Below, one piece after another: positions 60,690-64,000 of a DNA stretch of 64,000 nt. Both the position numbers and the translations under genes were made by a program. Position 1 is the first letter of the stretch. Every line of letters begins with the position of its first letter. The notes below the pieces were generated by a model. It did no database searches and was not told where the DNA came from. It saw only the letters and a program-made list of their open reading frames with translations. The DNA comes from Asticcacaulis excentricus (lineage in GTDB: Bacteria > Pseudomonadota > Alphaproteobacteria > Caulobacterales > Caulobacteraceae): NCBI RefSeq assembly GCF_003966695.1, contig NZ_AP018829.1, forward strand, positions 227,368 to 291,367. Reading direction: 5' to 3'.

Positions 60690-60854
60690 TTAGCCGAAAA
60701 GACACGAAAAAGAAGTTCGTGGCCGACATAGGCCGGACACACCCGCAAGACACACCCGATTGATAAAAAGTGGTGCGAAGCGCTACGTGTCTAACAGAGG
60801 CCCTTCGGGTCGTTGCTTACGCCTTTCCCAACTTTTCGTGCTTTTCGTGGCTAA
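60690..60854. repeat. Imperfect inverted repeat ending in the SURF1 stop
   Basis: The left arm starts at 60690 (TTAGCCGAAAAGACACGAAA) and the right arm, read on the minus strand, at 60854 (TTAGCCACGAAAAGCACGAA). About 115 bp lie between them. The TAG stop of the SURF1 gene is in the right arm. This may be another small repeat family at gene ends. Confidence 0.5.
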
Positions 60855-61561
60855 TTACCGTCTTTACGCCGACCGCGACGGCTCAGCCATAAACTGACCC
60901 CGGCCAGTCCCCCCGCAAGGGTGAACCACGTGAGCGCATAGACCAGATGGTTGTTGGTAAAGCGCACCACGGTCAACCCGCCCTGCGGTAAGCCGCCCGG
61001 CACCGGCGCTGCCTCGGCGTCGATGAACCAGCCGGGCACCGCCACCTGACGCGCTTGGGCGATCTGCGCCACGTCACGCAGGAACCACTGGTCTTTTGCC
61101 GGATCGTTCGGCTGTGAGAACAGCCAGCCCTTGTTCTGGCTCAGGCGGACAAGCCCCGTGACCTGCACCTCACCTGACACCTGCCCGGCGGCGCGCGTGG
61201 CCGGGTCGCGTTTGTCGGTTGGCACAAAGCCGCGATTGACCATGACCAAGCCGTCGGGCGTCTCCAGCGGCGTCATCACCCAGTATCCGGCCCCCAGATC
61301 GGTCAGGGCATAGACCTGCGTCTCCTTATCGTGGCGGAAATGCCCGCTTAGCGTCACGCGGCGGTATTCATCGCGTTCCGCCGTAAAGGCGGGCCAGCCA
61401 TCCGGTCCTGCCCGCAAAGGCTGAGGGGGAGCGTTGACGCGGGCATTGACGGTTTCGATCAGCGCCGTCTTCCACATCAGGCGCTGCACCTGCCACACCC
61501 CCAAAGCGGTCAGGCCGAGTACGGCGACAAAGATGACGACAAGAGCCAGAAGACGACGCAT
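60851..61561 (-). CDS. SURF1-family oxidase assembly protein
   Basis: A 236-residue protein with membrane helices at both ends (LLALVVIFVAVLGLTALGVW and NHLVYALTWFTLAGGLAGVS), a fixed feature of SURF1/Shy1. WQVQRLMWKTALIE is the WQxxRxxWK motif. VTLSGHF and VMVNRGFVP are also typical. SURF1 helps insert heme a or assemble subunit I of heme-copper oxidases. ATG 61561 (MRRLLALV) has AAAAGGAAG upstream; an upstream ATG at 61591 falls at the edge of a repeat. It is near, but not in, the cyo operon. Confidence 0.88.
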   Translation of the reverse strand: MRRLLALVVIFVAVLGLTALGVWQVQRLMWKTALIETVNARVNAPPQPLRAGPDGWPAFTAERDEYRRVTLSGHFRHDKETQVYALTDLGAGYWVMTPLETPDGLVMVNRGFVPTDKRDPATRAAGQVSGEVQVTGLVRLSQNKGWLFSQPNDPAKDQWFLRDVAQIAQARQVAVPGWFIDAEAAPVPGGLPQGGLTVVRFTNNHLVYALTWFTLAGGLAGVSLWLSRRGRRKDGN

Positions 61562-61591
61562 GGCACTTCCTTTTGCGAGGGCATCGCTCAT

Positions 61592-61697
61592 TAGAGCGAA
61601 ACGACTTTGAGTCGAATCGTCATTTCGCTCTAAATTTTTGTTTTGTCGCGATGTTTTTGCGGAAAACCGCTCACACTTTTCCGCACATCGCTCATTA
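61592..61697 (-). repeat. Two-hairpin intergenic repeat, copy 7
   Basis: Order: hairpin B (AGAGCGAAACGAC with GTCATTTCGCTCT, one wobble), linker AATTTTTGTTTTGTCGC, hairpin A. The right end reads CGCTCATTA instead of CGCTCTA, and CATCGCTCATTA also occurs just left of the element. Between it and the next gene (61698-61902) no gene is seen. Confidence 0.88.
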
Positions 61698-61902
61698 AAC
61701 TCGGGCTCTATAGGCCATTATTTCCCATTATGCACGAAAATGTGTTACGAAGGAGGGTTCACAGAGGCAACTGACCGGTGTTTATTTACCCCGCATTAAC
61801 CCCGTGATCTCATATCTCGCGGCTATGTAAGTGGTGTACCTTAAAGAGACGCACGGTCGCAACGGGTGGCCGGCGAGATGCAGAGTCGGGCGGGGTCCGC
61901 TT

Positions 61903-63048
61903 ATGGTCTTCGAAATGTCAGGCGGGCAAAAAGAGGTTCGCAGTCTTGCCAATCTCAGCGAGACGGCCTCGACCTCGCGCGTGCTCAATCTGGGTCACGT
62001 CTATCGCACGCATGGCGAGCAGGCGGAATACCGGCAAAAGCCGTTCTTTGCCAACCAGCAGATGAACCGCGCCCTGATCCTCAAACACACCCTGCGCGCC
62101 AATGAGCAGGACCTGTTCACCAAGCCCCGGCGCACCACGACCAAGATCATCCTGCCCTTTGATCCGGATGATCTGAAACTGGGGGGGCAGTCGATCCTGA
62201 TCGGGCAGATCGGCTATGAGGCCTTTCTGCGCAATATCTATAATACCAGGGCCGTCGCGTCCTTGCCGGATGTCGAGGTTTTGCGGGCGCTGGACGAACT
62301 GCCGTCGCTCGATCCGTTTCTGGTGCGCGAACATCTGGGCCGCCGCGGTTACCGTCCGGCGCCCTGTTACCTCTATATCACCCAGGCCGATATTGCCCGC
62401 ATGATTGGCTTTGCCAATGGTGAGATCGAAAGCCTGGTGCGCGAAGCCTTCGGCACCATCATGCAGCAGGCGACGCTGAAACTGGCCGGTAAGATTCTGG
62501 CCAATGAGCTGGATAACGAGCTTGACCCTTTGCGCATGACGCTGCGCCTCTCAACCGCCGAATTTTCGGACGGCATCTTTTCCTGGCGCGGCTTCCTCTA
62601 TTTCAAATGGCGCTATACCGAGCTTCAGGGGGAACTGAACAAGGTGCTGAACGGGCTGGCCACCTATCAGCCCATGCTGACGCGCGACAAGTCGGTGCTG
62701 GAGTTTCTGGGGGACATCCGCCCGCGTCTGGCACGGCGCATTTCCCACGCCATTGTCGCGGTGGGTCGCACCCTGGCCATCTATGATCAGGCTTATCTGG
62801 CCCTGACCAAGGGGCGTGATCCGGGGCCGTTCCGCCGCTTTTTGCTGGAAGGGCCGTCGCTGTTCTTCGAACTGGGTGAGAGTATCGGCATCCTCAGCCA
62901 TATCAGCTCGTTCTGGAACTATCGCATGGCACGGGTGCACCGGCTTCAGAGATTGTCGGCTGAAGAGTACGCGGAATTGCTGATGGATTATGTCGACAGC
63001 CTGTCGGCGCTTTACATCGACGACGAAAACACGGCGCAGAACTGGTAA
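61903..63048 (+). CDS. Conserved protein of unknown function
   Basis: A protein of about 381 residues with no signal peptide or membrane segment. I chose ATG 61903 (MVFEMSGGQKEVRSLANLSE); ATG 61915 is also possible. The sequence has an N-terminal part resembling a target-recognition region (NQQMNRALILKHTLRANEQD, then IILPFDPDDLKLGGQS), then a mostly helical part. I do not recognise the family. Well-spaced charged and hydrophobic residues and good codon use suggest a real, conserved soluble protein. It is transcribed alone and converges with kduI copy 2. Confidence 0.6.
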   Translation: MVFEMSGGQKEVRSLANLSETASTSRVLNLGHVYRTHGEQAEYRQKPFFANQQMNRALILKHTLRANEQDLFTKPRRTTTKIILPFDPDDLKLGGQSILIGQIGYEAFLRNIYNTRAVASLPDVEVLRALDELPSLDPFLVREHLGRRGYRPAPCYLYITQADIARMIGFANGEIESLVREAFGTIMQQATLKLAGKILANELDNELDPLRMTLRLSTAEFSDGIFSWRGFLYFKWRYTELQGELNKVLNGLATYQPMLTRDKSVLEFLGDIRPRLARRISHAIVAVGRTLAIYDQAYLALTKGRDPGPFRRFLLEGPSLFFELGESIGILSHISSFWNYRMARVHRLQRLSAEEYAELLMDYVDSLSALYIDDENTAQNW

Positions 63049-63059
63049 CAGCCAGCGCT

Positions 63060-63908
63060 TCAGGCGAGTTGGCACAGGTCCAGTTCGCTGAAATCGCCGT
63101 AGTCGAGGTTTTCGCCGCCCATGGCCCAGATGAAGGCGTAGTTGGACGTGCCCGCCCCGCAATGGATCGACCACGGCGGGCAGATAATGGCGTCTTCGTT
63201 GGCGCAGACGAGGTGGCGCGTGTAGCCCGGCTGACCCATGAAGTGAAACACGCGATCGCTTTCCCCCATCTGAAAATAGAAATAGGCCTCTGAGCGGCGA
63301 TCGTGCAGGTGCGGCGGCATGGTGTTCCACACATTGCCGGGCTTGAGCAGGGTCAGGCCCATCAGCAACTGCGCCGAACGGCAGACGCGCGGCACGATCA
63401 GCTGATGGATAATGCGCTCGTTTGAGGTCTGAAGGCTGCCGCGCTCCAGCGGGTGGCTGCCTGACAGGGGGATGTGCTGGGTGGGGTAGCTGAAATGCGA
63501 CGGGGTAGAGGCCAGGTAGAAGCGCGCCGGGCTCGCGGCGTCCACGCTCTCAAACGTCACCTCGCCCGTATCCGCACCGATATAGAGGGCATCGAGCGGG
63601 CTGAGCGCATAGGCGACCCCCTCAACACGCACGACGCCGGCACCGCTGCCGACATTGACCACGCCCATTTCGCGGCGCGCCAGAAAAGATGATCCGGCGG
63701 CCGAGGTGGGCTCGCTCACCTCAGGCAAGGCCACGCGCTGCTGTACCGGGGCGGCCCCGCCGATCACAAGGCGCTCCTGATGCAGGTAGTTGAACCTGAC
63801 CGCTTCGGGGGCGAACAGGCCGCGGATCAGATAACGGTCGCGCAGGTCTTGCGTGTCGGCGAGCGCCAATTGGTCGGGGTGGGTGGCGTAATAGGTCTTT
63901 TCAAACAT
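63060..63908 (-). CDS. kduI: 5-dehydro-4-deoxy-D-glucuronate isomerase (KduI), copy 2
   Basis: A 282-residue cupin isomerase with the same family phrases as copy 1: [50 protein letters not shown], and [23 protein letters not shown] 63908 ([11 protein letters not shown]) gives the standard length; the open frame continues upstream into the lyase gene. It follows the lyase-like stop by two bases, so the pair is an operon. It is distinct enough from copy 1 to be an old paralogue or a separate acquisition. Confidence 0.93.
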   Translation of the reverse strand: MFEKTYYATHPDQLALADTQDLRDRYLIRGLFAPEAVRFNYLHQERLVIGGAAPVQQRVALPEVSEPTSAAGSSFLARREMGVVNVGSGAGVVRVEGVAYALSPLDALYIGADTGEVTFESVDAASPARFYLASTPSHFSYPTQHIPLSGSHPLERGSLQTSNERIIHQLIVPRVCRSAQLLMGLTLLKPGNVWNTMPPHLHDRRSEAYFYFQMGESDRVFHFMGQPGYTRHLVCANEDAIICPPWSIHCGAGTSNYAFIWAMGGENLDYGDFSELDLCQLA

Positions 63909-63910
63909 GA

Positions 63911-64000
63911 TCAGCCGGTCACCCCCGGCCGCGCATCGACCGCATAGACGTGGTTGGCGCCGTGCATGTTGGAAACGAAGACCAGCCATTGGCCATCCGG
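63911..64000 (-). CDS. 3' end of an oligogalacturonate-lyase-like gene
   Basis: The last 29 codons of a minus-strand gene that enters from the right. The sequence [20 protein letters not shown] followed by VDARPGVTG is what I expect at the end of PL22 oligogalacturonate lyases (last propeller blade, PDGxWxVFxSNMxG). Its stop is two bases before the kduI start. PL22 makes the unsaturated monouronate that KduI uses, which supports the call. Another WD40/TolB-like propeller is possible. Confidence 0.6.
   Translation of the reverse strand, partial: PDGQWLVFVSNMHGANHVYAVDARPGVTG

Noticed and set aside
61581..61697. CATCGCTCATTA on both sides of repeat copy 7 as a target-site duplication
   Set aside because: The right copy overlaps the element's own terminal sequence (CATCGCTC) and the left copy is at the SURF1 gene start. 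No other copy shows a duplication, so chance or local conversion is more likely.
1..64000. tRNA, rRNA or known riboswitch genes
   Set aside because: I found no cloverleaf with a T-loop motif, no rRNA-like stretch and no conserved riboswitch core by eye. A covariance search would be needed to exclude small RNAs.

Overview
The window looks like part of a secondary replicon (second chromosome or megaplasmid) of a Caulobacterales alphaproteobacterium, with Asticcacaulis as my best guess. Reasons: high GC, several large TonB-dependent receptors, a Caulobacter-type inositol module with its RpiR-family regulator, plant cell-wall polysaccharide genes, and a complete parA-parB-repA module followed by iteron-like repeats. 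The genus is inferred from gene content, not from a marker gene. I saw no rRNA or tRNA gene and no CRISPR array.

Layout. (1) 1-8.7 kb: a minus-strand surface-signalling locus made of a GlcG-like protein, an ECF sigma factor (FecI type), a FecR-type anti-sigma factor, a TonB-dependent transducer with an STN domain, a second close paralogous receptor without STN, and the start of a BNR_4-like secreted protein. (2) 8.8-25.7 kb: a pectin/rhamnogalacturonan/xyloglucan locus with another TonB-dependent receptor, a DUF2264 protein, a GH105-DUF4861 fusion, KduI, a hexuronate-type MFS transporter, an alginate-lyase-family gene broken by an in-frame TAG, a secreted protein with a TonB C-terminal fold, a sialidase-like BNR protein, an IclR regulator and a GH74-like enzyme. 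(3) 25.7-33 kb: a transposase remnant, an FAH-family hydrolase, a truncated alpha/beta-hydrolase, a hydroxyacid dehydrogenase plus glycerate kinase pair, a quinone-reductase-like dehydrogenase with a LysR regulator, and a chemoreceptor. (4) 33.3-40.3 kb: the replication/partition core (parA, parB, structured repeats, repA, long inverted repeat, iterons), then a GH43 gene and a Fic gene framed by 63-bp direct repeats. (5) 40.3-55.5 kb: a full myo-inositol module (iolB, E, D, C, R, G, A and an inositol-type ABC transporter) with a GH92 mannosidase attached to the transporter operon. (6) 55.6-61.6 kb: cyoABCD quinol oxidase, a small membrane protein and a SURF1 protein. (7) 61.9-64 kb: a conserved protein of unknown function, a second kduI and the end of an oligogalacturonate-lyase-like gene.

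How it works together. Outer-membrane receptors import oligosaccharides, periplasmic and cytoplasmic enzymes cut them, unsaturated uronates pass through KduI, and an IclR-type (KdgR-like) regulator probably senses the intermediates. Inositol enters through the IbpA-IatA-IatP transporter and is oxidised and cleaved by the Iol enzymes. All inositol promoters carry a GGAA-N6-TTYC operator; at iolC and iolA its six central bases are exactly the predicted -10 hexamer.

The most unusual non-coding features are seven copies of a two-hairpin intergenic element of about 105 bp whose TAGAGC ends supply or overlap stop codons of neighbouring genes, a tandem covarying structured element between parB and repA, and the direct repeats around fic.
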